From Porphyromonadaceae bacterium (lineage in GTDB: Bacteria; Bacteroidota; Bacteroidia; Bacteroidales; UBA12481): a stretch of DNA of 58,492 nucleotides. Shown here piece by piece: positions 8,296-16,819 of the stretch (positions within the stretch are counted from its first letter, which is position 1; the number at the start of each line of letters is the position of its first letter). Both the position numbers and the translations under genes were made by a program. The stretch lies in NCBI GenBank assembly GCA_007280905.1, contig QYQM01000026.1:1-58492 (forward strand), given 5' to 3'. A model generated the notes under the pieces. That model ran no database searches, was not told the origin of the DNA, and worked only from the letters and a program-made list of their open reading frames with translations.

Positions 8296-10050
8296 GTGAA
8301 AGTCAAGCTTGGAATAGTTCAACGACTGGTTTACAGCTGCATCATCGTGCTGATCTTCATTGGCATGATAGCTGCCTCCGGACATATTTGCATCCGGATT
8401 TTAAAAAAAACCTCTCATTTGATGGTCGTTGAGTTTAAAGAACTTGAAAAAATACAGGATGTTCTATTGGCTGTTTCCGAGATTAAATCACCGGCCCAAG
8501 CTTATCTGAACAACAGTGACCAGCAGGAGTTTGTTGTTTTTAAGTCCCGCGTTTCGATTGCGAAGGAACGGGTTGAAGAATGCCTTATGGTGCTGACGGA
8601 TCGGCATAACAGGGAGTATCTGGATCAACTTCTTACCTCCCTTCAAAAAGTTGAATCCCTGGGTGACGCTTTATTTCGGTCTGAATCAAACCTTAAGCCC
8701 CACGAAAGATATTCTATCTTTTTAAAAATGTCAGAAGCCACCGTGGCAGACCTTACCAGACTACAAGGTTTGCTTGCAGAAACAAAGCAGGAAGTTACCA
8801 GCTACATCAAGACCAATGAAACAGCCATCCTTCACAGTACGATTACCATTGCGGCATTAGGGCTCCTTCTTACTTTTCTGGTCATTTATGGCAGTTTTTT
8901 ACTCATTAACAGAATCACTAAATCGAGTAAACAGTTATTGACTACCATCACGGAGGTTACTCAGGGAGATATCCATACCAAGGTTGATTTAAAGAGCCAT
9001 GATGAATTCGGAGAACTGGCGCAGGCGTTTAATCTGATGCTGAAGTGCATTGACGAGATTACAGTATCACGGAATCGCTATGATAATATTCTCAACAGCA
9101 TGTTCGATGGGCTGATCGTGCTCAACCGGAACGGATCCATTACTTCATTAAACCGTAAAGCCTGTCAGTTAATCGGTGACTCAATGGATGGTTTGGTTGG
9201 ATCAAGCCTGTCGGAATTCATTAAACCGGTGGAGGAAGTTCTTGCTGAGTCCCAACTATTGAGCCGGCAGGGAATGAAGATTCCGGTTCTCTATTCCTTC
9301 ACGGATCTTATAAATGATGATGGTGAGATCATTGGAAAGGTTATGGTAATCCATGACCTTTCCCACCAGAAAGAGATTGAAGGTCAGATGGATCAAATCA
9401 AAAAGGATCGGTCTGTTGCCATTCTCGAAGCCCAGGAGAAGGAGCGGTTGCGAATTGCGACCGATCTTCATGACGGGATCGTTCAAATGCTCACGACTGT
9501 TAGTTACTCCATAGAAAGCATGGAGAGGGAATTGGTGTGTTTGAATGAGGAAGCTATTGCCAAACTGATGGAAACGAGAGGTCTGGTCAATACAGCAATC
9601 GCCGAATGCAGAAGAATTTCCCACAACTTAATTCCACTGGCTTTACATGACTTCGGGCTCATACCTGCATTATCTCAAATGGTTAACCAACTTAACCATC
9701 AATATCAGATTGATTTTCAATTTCAGTCTTTCGGTTTTGAAAATCGTGTGGATACCAAGATCGAAAAGGTTTTATACCGGATTTGTCAGGAATCCGTCAA
9801 CAATATCTTAAAGCATTCAGAAGCCACTCAGGCATATATACAATTAATCAGGCATGAAAAAAGCATTGTCTTGATTGTTGAAGATAATGGGATCGGCTTT
9901 GAAATGAAAGATCTCATCGGCCAAACTACCGGTATTGGATTGGACACCATGAATGAACGTGTGGCAAATTTTGGAGGAATCCTGACTATCCAGTCGTCAA
10001 AAAACAGCGGCACAGAACTGACTATTGAGCTACCCTGTATAATCAACTGA
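8296..10050 (+). CDS. NarX-like sensor histidine kinase (HAMP-PAS-HisKA_3)
   Basis: This is a membrane sensor kinase of 584 residues starting with GTG. TM1 is near 8-30, followed by a mainly helical periplasmic sensor. TM2 is near 177-203, followed by a HAMP domain (SHDEFGELAQAFNLM) and a PAS domain (ILNSMFDGLIVLNRNGSI). A NarX-type dimerisation helix carries the phosphorylated histidine in ATDLHDGIVQMLTTVSYS. The HATPase domain has DNGIGFEMKD and GIGLDTMNERV. One base separates it from the cognate LuxR-type regulator. Neighbouring RND and multiheme cytochrome genes are candidate targets. Confidence 0.92.
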   Translation: MKVKLGIVQRLVYSCIIVLIFIGMIAASGHICIRILKKTSHLMVVEFKELEKIQDVLLAVSEIKSPAQAYLNNSDQQEFVVFKSRVSIAKERVEECLMVLTDRHNREYLDQLLTSLQKVESLGDALFRSESNLKPHERYSIFLKMSEATVADLTRLQGLLAETKQEVTSYIKTNETAILHSTITIAALGLLLTFLVIYGSFLLINRITKSSKQLLTTITEVTQGDIHTKVDLKSHDEFGELAQAFNLMLKCIDEITVSRNRYDNILNSMFDGLIVLNRNGSITSLNRKACQLIGDSMDGLVGSSLSEFIKPVEEVLAESQLLSRQGMKIPVLYSFTDLINDDGEIIGKVMVIHDLSHQKEIEGQMDQIKKDRSVAILEAQEKERLRIATDLHDGIVQMLTTVSYSIESMERELVCLNEEAIAKLMETRGLVNTAIAECRRISHNLIPLALHDFGLIPALSQMVNQLNHQYQIDFQFQSFGFENRVDTKIEKVLYRICQESVNNILKHSEATQAYIQLIRHEKSIVLIVEDNGIGFEMKDLIGQTTGIGLDTMNERVANFGGILTIQSSKNSGTELTIELPCIIN

Positions 10051-10051
10051 A

Positions 10052-10717
10052 ATGAAAAAAATCCGTATTCTGATCGCCGATGACCATTTGCTGATCCTGA
10101 AAGGGATTCAGTCAATGCTGCAATCGGTTGATAACCTTGAAATTATTGGAGAAGCAACCAATGGCAAGGAAGCCGTGGAAAAGGCTTTATTGCTTAGACC
10201 TGAAATCCTGTTTATTGACATTACAATGCCTGGCCTGTCTGGTATTGAGGCTTGCCGTCAGATCACTTCGCAAAACCGTGCAATCAAAGTTATTGCCCTC
10301 TCACAGCATGAGGATGAAGCCTATGTTTACCAGATCATCAAAGCAGGAGCCTACGGTTATATGCTTAAGAATTCGACCCGGGAAGAGCTGATAACGGCAG
10401 TAAAAACAGTTTTGTCGGGAGAGAAGTATTTCAGCCCTCAAATTTCGGACAGATTGATCAATGATCTTTTTATAAAAAAAGACAGGGAGCGAAATTCGGT
10501 CGAACAAGGTATTCACCTTACTCAACGGGAGCTCCAGATTATCAAGATGATTGCTGAAGATCTGTCTAATCACGAGATAAGTGATCGGTTAAGCATCAGC
10601 CTTCGAACAACGGAGACTCACCGGCGCAATATCATGCTCAAGTTAAAAGTCAACAGTGTTGTTGCATTGGTAAGATATGCCCTCAAGCATGAATTGATCA
10701 CCCTGGACGACCAATAA
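10052..10717 (+). CDS. NarL/FixJ-type response regulator
   Basis: The protein has 221 residues: a receiver domain with acidic pocket DD (10-11), phosphoacceptor Asp56 (FIDITMPG) and a lysine near 106. A C-terminal LuxR helix-turn-helix follows, with LTQRELQIIKMIAEDLSNHE and LSISLRTTETHRRNIM. It is the partner of the kinase one base upstream. A perfect inverted repeat at 10750-10772, between this gene and the multiheme cytochrome, could be one of its targets. That link is inference. Confidence 0.92.
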   Translation: MKKIRILIADDHLLILKGIQSMLQSVDNLEIIGEATNGKEAVEKALLLRPEILFIDITMPGLSGIEACRQITSQNRAIKVIALSQHEDEAYVYQIIKAGAYGYMLKNSTREELITAVKTVLSGEKYFSPQISDRLINDLFIKKDRERNSVEQGIHLTQRELQIIKMIAEDLSNHEISDRLSISLRTTETHRRNIMLKLKVNSVVALVRYALKHELITLDDQ

Positions 10718-10749
10718 GAATTTACCTTCTCGTTTCTTTTCTACGTGTT

Positions 10750-10772
10750 TTCCGGTATCGGAAATACCGGAA
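10750..10772. promoter_or_regulatory. Inverted repeat upstream of the multiheme cytochrome gene
   Basis: TTCCGGTAT (10750-10758) is perfectly complementary to ATACCGGAA (10764-10772) around a five-base centre. No T-run follows, so an operator is more likely than a terminator. It lies 33 bases after the NarL-like gene and about 80 before the cytochrome start. Confidence 0.45.
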
Positions 10773-10850
10773 TCATGCGATTGCCTTGTTCGGACCAGCA
10801 CAGTATTTTTAAAACAAAATCGAAAAGCAAAACAACTTAAACCTCAAACT

Positions 10851-12230
10851 ATGAAATACAGAATTATTGGTAAATCAGAACTTAATTTAAAACCGTTTCT
10901 TCCTTTAATTATCTCAATGATGATCCTGTTAATGGTTAACAGCTGCAAAAAGGACGACCCGGATGAGGGCGGGTGGAAAACAGCCAACTCAGGCTGTGTA
11001 ACAGCCAGCTGCCATGGAAACCCGGCACTAAAAAAGGATATAACGGTTACCGGAAAGACAATTGAATCGATCCCTCTCTATGTCGATTCCGCTGCTTATG
11101 TCAATACCCAGCACAAAGGCCAACTCTGTACTGCCTGCCATACCGATATCGTTGTGAAGAGCGGCGCTCACGGACCCAGTACAAAAGTATTCGGCGGATG
11201 GGCAAGGTTCTCCAAAACATCTGGTACCAAGGCGTTAGCGACACCTGACAGTACCAGAAATTACAGTACCGCTGCATCTACATCATGTACAACCTGCCAT
11301 GCAGAACAGTACAATGAAAATTCTGCGCACATCAAAATCCCGCGACTTCGGGAGGCTTCAATCCGTGATTTTGGAAATCATAAGGTGGGTGAGGCATACG
11401 AAGATAACAACTGCAGCCGATGCCATGCCACCTGTGCAACCTGTCACTTTAGATCAGAGATAACTCCTAAAGTTGCTTTTTATGGAGATCTGCTGGCCCA
11501 GTCTAACTGGGATGGAGTTCAGACTTCAGGCGATAATTATAATAACACTGTTTGGGCGGATGCAACGGAATGGAGAATGGATTGGACTAAAAATGTCAGC
11601 AGCCATGAGTTCCGAACCAAAGCTGACCTAAATGCATCCAATGATGTTTGCAGATCCTGCCATATTGGTTTCTACCGTCCTCCGGTGCAAGGATTTGCAA
11701 TGCGAAACGGAACGGTTGACAGTATGTATGCAACAGGGATCAAACGTCATCCGCAGTATCAGGAGCTGTCAATGGGGACTGCTCACAAGACCACTACCTG
11801 TGGAACTTGCCATGGCGAAAGTCTCCATAATCAGGTTAGCATTGCCGGCGGACCCGAATGTGTCAACTGCCATGCTGCGCAGGGTGCGAATCATCCATCG
11901 GTCAACCATATGAACCTTAAGGATGGGGTCAAGATCAAATGCATTTCATGTCACACCAGCCACCGCGCATCAGATTTCAATGGCTCAGGCCAGAGCAACT
12001 GGATCAACCCCGAAGTCACTTCCCATAATGAGATCGGACCCGTTGTGGTTAAGTACAGCGAATTGCTGAATTGGTATCCTCACTATATGACAAAGTCAGT
12101 GAATTGCACGGCACTTTGCCATTTTGATGGGAACCGTGTAGGGGCGCATGTTATTGGTGCAGAGTCAATCCCGGCTAGTCCAAAGATACCGTATGCCATC
12201 CCGATTCGTCCCGGTGAAACGGACGAGTAG
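10851..12230 (+). CDS. Multiheme c-type cytochrome lipoprotein, ten candidate hemes
   Basis: This exported lipoprotein has 459 residues (lipobox NSC at 30-32). Eight canonical CXXCH sites end in histidines 97, 150, 192, 199, 271, 321, 341 and 368. Two are unusual: a CX4CH at 49-55 (CVTASCH) and a CX3CH at 419-424 (CTALCH). Scattered distal histidines are available as second ligands. It probably acts in periplasmic or extracellular electron transfer, for example to nitrogen or sulfur oxyanions or metals. The exact substrate is not readable. It follows a NarX/NarL-like pair on the same strand. The complete heme operon lies about 16 kb downstream. Confidence 0.85.
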   Translation: MKYRIIGKSELNLKPFLPLIISMMILLMVNSCKKDDPDEGGWKTANSGCVTASCHGNPALKKDITVTGKTIESIPLYVDSAAYVNTQHKGQLCTACHTDIVVKSGAHGPSTKVFGGWARFSKTSGTKALATPDSTRNYSTAASTSCTTCHAEQYNENSAHIKIPRLREASIRDFGNHKVGEAYEDNNCSRCHATCATCHFRSEITPKVAFYGDLLAQSNWDGVQTSGDNYNNTVWADATEWRMDWTKNVSSHEFRTKADLNASNDVCRSCHIGFYRPPVQGFAMRNGTVDSMYATGIKRHPQYQELSMGTAHKTTTCGTCHGESLHNQVSIAGGPECVNCHAAQGANHPSVNHMNLKDGVKIKCISCHTSHRASDFNGSGQSNWINPEVTSHNEIGPVVVKYSELLNWYPHYMTKSVNCTALCHFDGNRVGAHVIGAESIPASPKIPYAIPIRPGETDE

Positions 12231-12467
12231 GCATTTGTGTTGATAGTTTTAGTTTTAAGGTTGGACTTCCAAACTCATCATAGGGGTAGATGAGGTATTG
12301 CTTGATAAAGAGGAAGATGCTGAGCGGATCAAAAACTTGGCGACCGCCAGGAGAATAAAAACAGAAACTAAGGGTAAGGATAAAGTGGAGCAGGAATTCT
12401 TCGGGAAATTCATTCTCTCTCCAATAAAGATTTGATAGATAATAATTCAAATTGATAAGTAAATCTA

Positions 12468-14657
12468 CTACAAACCAATGCCATATGCCAGTTTAATGAT
12501 CAATTGGTTCGACTCATACGTTGGCCACCGCTCTTCAATCGGCTTGTGCATATTATGGTTATAAACAATAAACAGGTCTCCACGGGGTGCGAAGGTCCAT
12601 CTGATCCGATTGTTGGTTCCGAAGGATTGACTTTCACTGTCAAATTGAACAAAAGAACTGACATTCAAATCGGAATTGATATTGAGCTGCAGCCGAATCC
12701 CATAAAGATTTTGAATAAAATCTCCATAAGGTAAAGCACCTACATTCCGCTCGAAATTACCCTCAATGGCAAACATGCCAAGAAACCGGCAATTCACCAA
12801 AAGTTCCAATTGATCCAATCTTCCTCCATAAAATCCGCCAAACCACCAGGTTGCCTGGCCATTTATTGGCCGCTTGGTTGCCGTACCAGCCTCCAGGCGA
12901 AACCGGGTCCAATTATAAGCTTTCGCAGAAATAACCACTCCGTCGGATATTTCGAAAGGCTCTTTAAGGAATTCCCCGGCTGGAACGATATTGAATTCTA
13001 CCCGGTCACCGCTTTCAAATCGTGTGTTAATAGGAGCCAAAAACACGCGATAACTTTCCCAATGATTGAATAAGTCCGTGATGAGGCTGAACGATGACTC
13101 GAAAAACCACTGCCGGATGTACCATTTCCCGGGTCGGGGTGAAAAATCACAGGAGAGCCGGTAATTTGAAATCCCTATCCGCGGAATCAAACCCAATGAT
13201 GGATCGAAAGCATCTCCCAACCGATAATAGGTCATTGATATATCCAATAAGTCATTGGGATAATTTATGGTAAGTCCGTAACCTGACCGGTCACCTTCAA
13301 GGCTATCACGGCGGGTTAGCATTCCCCATGCTCCGATTAAAAGATTTTGATCGGTTAGAAATTGAGAATTCTGATAAGTAAAGTCGGCACCGGCAGCCCA
13401 GCTATGCGATCGGTTTAAAGGATCGCCATACATGCCCATTAACCCGATAGTTGACTCTTTCAGGATATTTTGCTTGACCCGGATCACCCCCATGTTGGCA
13501 GGTGCTACTAATCCTTCCGCCGCACCGGTCCGGGTTACCAGTGCTCCAAATTGTGTTTTCCCTACCTTCCCATTCATCTTGCCGCCTATTGTCAGCGGAA
13601 CCGCCTTGCCATTGACAAGTCCTATTTTCCGGCTTTGAAAAGGAAGGAAATCTTCACTCAAACCTAATCCAAAATCATAGATGTCTGATCCTTCCAGGAA
13701 GAACTGCCTTTTTTCAGGAAATAACAAGGAAAACCGGGTCAGGTTGGTCCGCCGGGTATCCACCTCAGTTTCCGCAAAGTCAGTATTAACCGTCAATTGT
13801 GCGGAAATGCCGGGAACAATCCGTTGTGTCAGATCAAGGCTGCCATCCCATTTAAACTTGGAGGGAGAGGTTATACTCCGGTTGAAGTCGCCAATCGTTG
13901 AAGCTTTTGCAATCAGGCCAATACCCAAATTGAAAACAGGCAAATGGCTGATCTGTCCGGAATGCAGTGTTTGTGTAAGCTTATAGTCCTGTGATATTGC
14001 GGTCCATCGGTCGACCTCCATGAACCGCTGAATACGCCTTTCAGCATTGAATCCCCATGAATCCAGACCTTTCCGGAAAGTCATGGTATTTACAGGAATC
14101 CGAATCTCAGCAGTCCAACCATTTTCCCCCACCCTTGTTTTCGCCTCCCAGATCCCGTCCCAATTTGAATCTTCACTTGCACCCCGATTTGAAATAAGGG
14201 CATCGTACCGGGCCCCATACGGATTTACAGCAAAAATATACGCGTTCCGGCCATCCTGATAGGTATCAAAAACGAATTTGATATAGTCTTCATTCAGCAG
14301 GCTCGCATCACGCGCTTTTGAAAAGGCCGTGATTAAATCCGGGCTGGAGTCATAGCAGGTGAACCCCAGATAAATATTTTTGGAATCGCATATGATCTTA
14401 ATCGTCGTTTCGAAAGATGGATTTTCGTTTACCCGTGGTATTACCATTCTGAAAACCGCCAGGGAGTCACAATTCTTCCATTCTGTCTCATCCAGAATAC
14501 CATCGAGGTGCATTGGGCTTTTAACGATTCCACATTGAATCTCAGGTCTTGGTCCATTCAGCACCTGGGAAGCAATAGGCAAAGTGTAAATCAGCCAGAA
14601 ATGTTGGAAAAAAAGGAAGGTTTTGAGCAGCTTATCGAATCGTAACACTCTTTTCAT
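12468..14657 (-). CDS. DUF5916 outer-membrane protein with CBM9-like domain
   Basis: The protein has 729 residues with a signal peptide (LIYTLPIASQ). It has an N-terminal carbohydrate-binding-module-9-like domain, with LDGILDETEWKNCD at about 50-63 and YLGFTCYDSSPD. Then comes a DUF5916 region with NWDGIWEAKTRVGENGWTAE and FLEGSDIYDFG, which usually forms an outer membrane beta barrel. The C-terminus is rich in alternating aromatic strands. In Bacteroidota such proteins are common but their role is poorly known. It is convergent with the multiheme cytochrome gene and divergent from the metal efflux operon. Confidence 0.82.
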   Translation of the reverse strand: MKRVLRFDKLLKTFLFFQHFWLIYTLPIASQVLNGPRPEIQCGIVKSPMHLDGILDETEWKNCDSLAVFRMVIPRVNENPSFETTIKIICDSKNIYLGFTCYDSSPDLITAFSKARDASLLNEDYIKFVFDTYQDGRNAYIFAVNPYGARYDALISNRGASEDSNWDGIWEAKTRVGENGWTAEIRIPVNTMTFRKGLDSWGFNAERRIQRFMEVDRWTAISQDYKLTQTLHSGQISHLPVFNLGIGLIAKASTIGDFNRSITSPSKFKWDGSLDLTQRIVPGISAQLTVNTDFAETEVDTRRTNLTRFSLLFPEKRQFFLEGSDIYDFGLGLSEDFLPFQSRKIGLVNGKAVPLTIGGKMNGKVGKTQFGALVTRTGAAEGLVAPANMGVIRVKQNILKESTIGLMGMYGDPLNRSHSWAAGADFTYQNSQFLTDQNLLIGAWGMLTRRDSLEGDRSGYGLTINYPNDLLDISMTYYRLGDAFDPSLGLIPRIGISNYRLSCDFSPRPGKWYIRQWFFESSFSLITDLFNHWESYRVFLAPINTRFESGDRVEFNIVPAGEFLKEPFEISDGVVISAKAYNWTRFRLEAGTATKRPINGQATWWFGGFYGGRLDQLELLVNCRFLGMFAIEGNFERNVGALPYGDFIQNLYGIRLQLNINSDLNVSSFVQFDSESQSFGTNNRIRWTFAPRGDLFIVYNHNMHKPIEERWPTYESNQLIIKLAYGIGL

Positions 14658-14731
14658 CCGGCTGTATGTCTTTAGAAATTTGAGCGCGTTAAAATAGAGT
14701 TAAAAGCTGGATATGTGAATGTTGAAAAGAT

Positions 14732-14761
14732 TGTATTATTTAGATAAAAAGTTAGCTTTGG
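14732..14761 (+). promoter_or_regulatory. Bacteroidota-type promoter of the metal efflux operon
   Basis: TTG at 14732-14734 and TAGCTTTG at 14754-14761 are separated by 19 bases. They match the phylum -33 TTTG and -7 TAnnTTTG pattern with the usual spacing. Transcription would start near 14768, which favours the ATG at 14784 over the one at 14769. Confidence 0.6.
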
Positions 14762-14783
14762 CACCTTAATGTTCCTATGGGAA

Positions 14784-15212
14784 ATGTTTAAAAGATCAGC
14801 TGGTTTGCTATTTATTCTCATTGCCAATATTTTATTGGTCGCCCATAGCATTCTTCCACACCAACATTTTGGCGGATTTGCCTGGATTCATGCTGATCAT
14901 TATGAAGATCAAAACGAGCCAGCCGGAATTCACACTGAAGATGCTGATCACAAACATGAGGATCACGATAACGATCAGGCCTGCTTATTAAAGCAAGCCT
15001 ACCTGGTTCCGGCGAATTCATCCAGGCTGGACTGTCCACTGGTTGATCAATTGAACCAAAATTTTGATTTTCAGCTAATATATACTAATCAGGATACTTC
15101 AAGATATCTTCCATTCTTTTATAAAATTCCTGTCCCTCCGCTATTACTCCTTGGGAGATATTCTTTGCTCGTAACCTGTTGTGTTGGGTTGCGTGCTCCG
15201 CCTGCCCTTTAA
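14784..15212 (+). CDS. Small exported His-rich protein of the metal efflux operon
   Basis: The protein has about 142 residues and an N-terminal membrane segment (SAGLLFILIANILLVAHS). A histidine- and acid-rich stretch follows, with HQHFGGFAWIHADHYED and then HTEDADHKHEDHD, suited to binding divalent metals in the periplasm. The C-terminus is hydrophobic and ends LRAPPAL. Such short proteins often precede CzcCBA/CusCBA genes in Bacteroidota (I recall DUF6769, not certain). I chose ATG 14784 because the predicted transcription start is near 14768. ATG 14769 is the alternative. Confidence 0.7.
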   Translation: MFKRSAGLLFILIANILLVAHSILPHQHFGGFAWIHADHYEDQNEPAGIHTEDADHKHEDHDNDQACLLKQAYLVPANSSRLDCPLVDQLNQNFDFQLIYTNQDTSRYLPFFYKIPVPPLLLLGRYSLLVTCCVGLRAPPAL

Positions 15213-15307
15213 GATTTCCAACCCTTTTGTAAAGCAATAGTCAAACGGCTATTGCTATGCTCTCTGCATGCTTTTAATTGTAATCCAACATTTTAATACT
15301 TCATTCG

Positions 15308-16807
15308 ATGAAAAAGACACTGTTTCTTTTTGCTTTACTTGTCCTGGTAGTGGCAGGTTGCAAAAACAAGAAAGAAGAAATTCCGGTAATAGCCGAACAA
15401 GTCAACCTACAACTTACCGCGTATTCCAATGAATTCGAAGTTTATGCCGAAGCTAAACCGTTTGTAGTTGGCAAGATGTCCAATGTTCTGTCACATTTTT
15501 CTCATCTACCTGATTTTAAAGCCTTTCAAAAAGGTGTGATGACGATCAGGTTATTGGTAGATGGGTCAGAAGTGAATCAGGTTTTAGACAAACCCACCCG
15601 GAAAGGTATTTACAGCTTCGACCTCACGCCGAAAACTCCGGGTGCGGGGAAAATAATTTATGATATCAATGTTGATGGGGCAGAATATCAGGTTGTTGTG
15701 CAAGATATTGTAGTGTATTCCGATGAGTCAGCCGCTTCAGAAGCAGCCAAAATTAAGGGTGCTTCCAGAACCAATGCCACGTAATTTACCAAAGAACAGA
15801 CTTGGAAAATAGATTTTGCCACCGAATTTCCTGAGTCAGGAAGCTTTGGACAGATGATCAAAACAACCGGCAGGGTGGAATCAGCCCAGGGGGACGAACA
15901 ACTGATCGTTGCAAAAACGAGAGGAATTGTCACTTTCCGGGGAGATAACCTTCTGGCAGGTAACCCTGTTACTAAGGGTAATACCCTCGTGACCATAGCG
16001 GGAAGCGGATTGGCTGATAATAATTCAGCAGTCCGGTTTGCCGAAGCACAGAATAATTATCAAAAAACAAAAACCGACCTGGAACGGGCGGTGAAACTGG
16101 CCAAGGATAAAATCGTTTCCGACAAAGACCTGGCGAAAGCACAGAATGATTTCGATAACGCCAGCGCCATCTTTGAGAATCTGAGAAAGAATTTCAGTGC
16201 TACCGGGCAATCGGTAACGAGTCCGATCACCGGTTTTATCAAACAGCTTTTCGTTCACAACGGTCAGTTTATCGAAGCCGGACAGCCGGTTGCTATCGTT
16301 TCACAAAACAAAACCCTGTTGATCAGCGCCGATATACAGCAAAAATATGCGTCGATCCTCGGGTCAATTGTCTCCGCCAATATCCGGACACTCCATGATA
16401 ATAAGGCGTATACACTCGAAAAACTAAATGGCAAAGTGCTTTCTTTCGGGCGTTCAGCCAACAGCGATAACTACCTGATTCCATTAAGTCTTCAGATTGA
16501 TAACACCGGCAGTTTTATCCCCGGTGGATTTGTTGAAATATACCTCAAAACTGTAACCGTTGCAGATGCTATTACGGTGCCTAACAGTGCCATCATGGAA
16601 GATCAGGGAAACTTTTTTCTCTATATTCAGATTCATCCTGAATTATTTGAAAAAAGGGCTGTAAAAATCGGTTCTACCGATGGAATCCGAACCGAGATCA
16701 GAGATGGAGCCTTGATCACGGACCGCATCATTACGCAGGGAGCGATTCTTGTAAAATTGGCGCAGGCAACCGGAACACTGGATGCACATTCCGGTCACAA
16801 TCATTAA
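15308..16807 (+). pseudogene. CusB/CzcB-like efflux adaptor gene with an in-frame stop
   Basis: One reading frame encodes a periplasmic adaptor of about 499 residues but is broken by TAA at 15782-15784 (codon 159). Before the stop come a lipoprotein leader (LLVLVVAGCKNK) and an N-terminal adaptor domain. After it, in the same frame, come FTKEQTWKIDFATEFPESG, a lipoyl-like half with GQMIKTTGRVESAQ, a coiled hairpin (about 245-290), a beta-barrel domain and a metal-type tail ending HSGHNH. No shift in frame occurs. The internal ATG at 15854 has no clear ribosome site. Causes could be a nonsense mutation, a sequencing error or readthrough. The pump and channel genes downstream look intact. Confidence 0.85.
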
Positions 16808-16819
16808 TCATTTGAATCT

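Noticed and set aside
12175-12450. Minus-strand frame of 91 residues overlapping the multiheme cytochrome end
   Set aside because: It overlaps the well-supported cytochrome end and has no recognisable domain or start context.
15308-16807. Alternative genetic code or programmed recoding at the TAA
   Set aside because: All other genes use TAA as a stop, and no frameshift signal or downstream structure is apparent. A mutation or sequence error is simpler.
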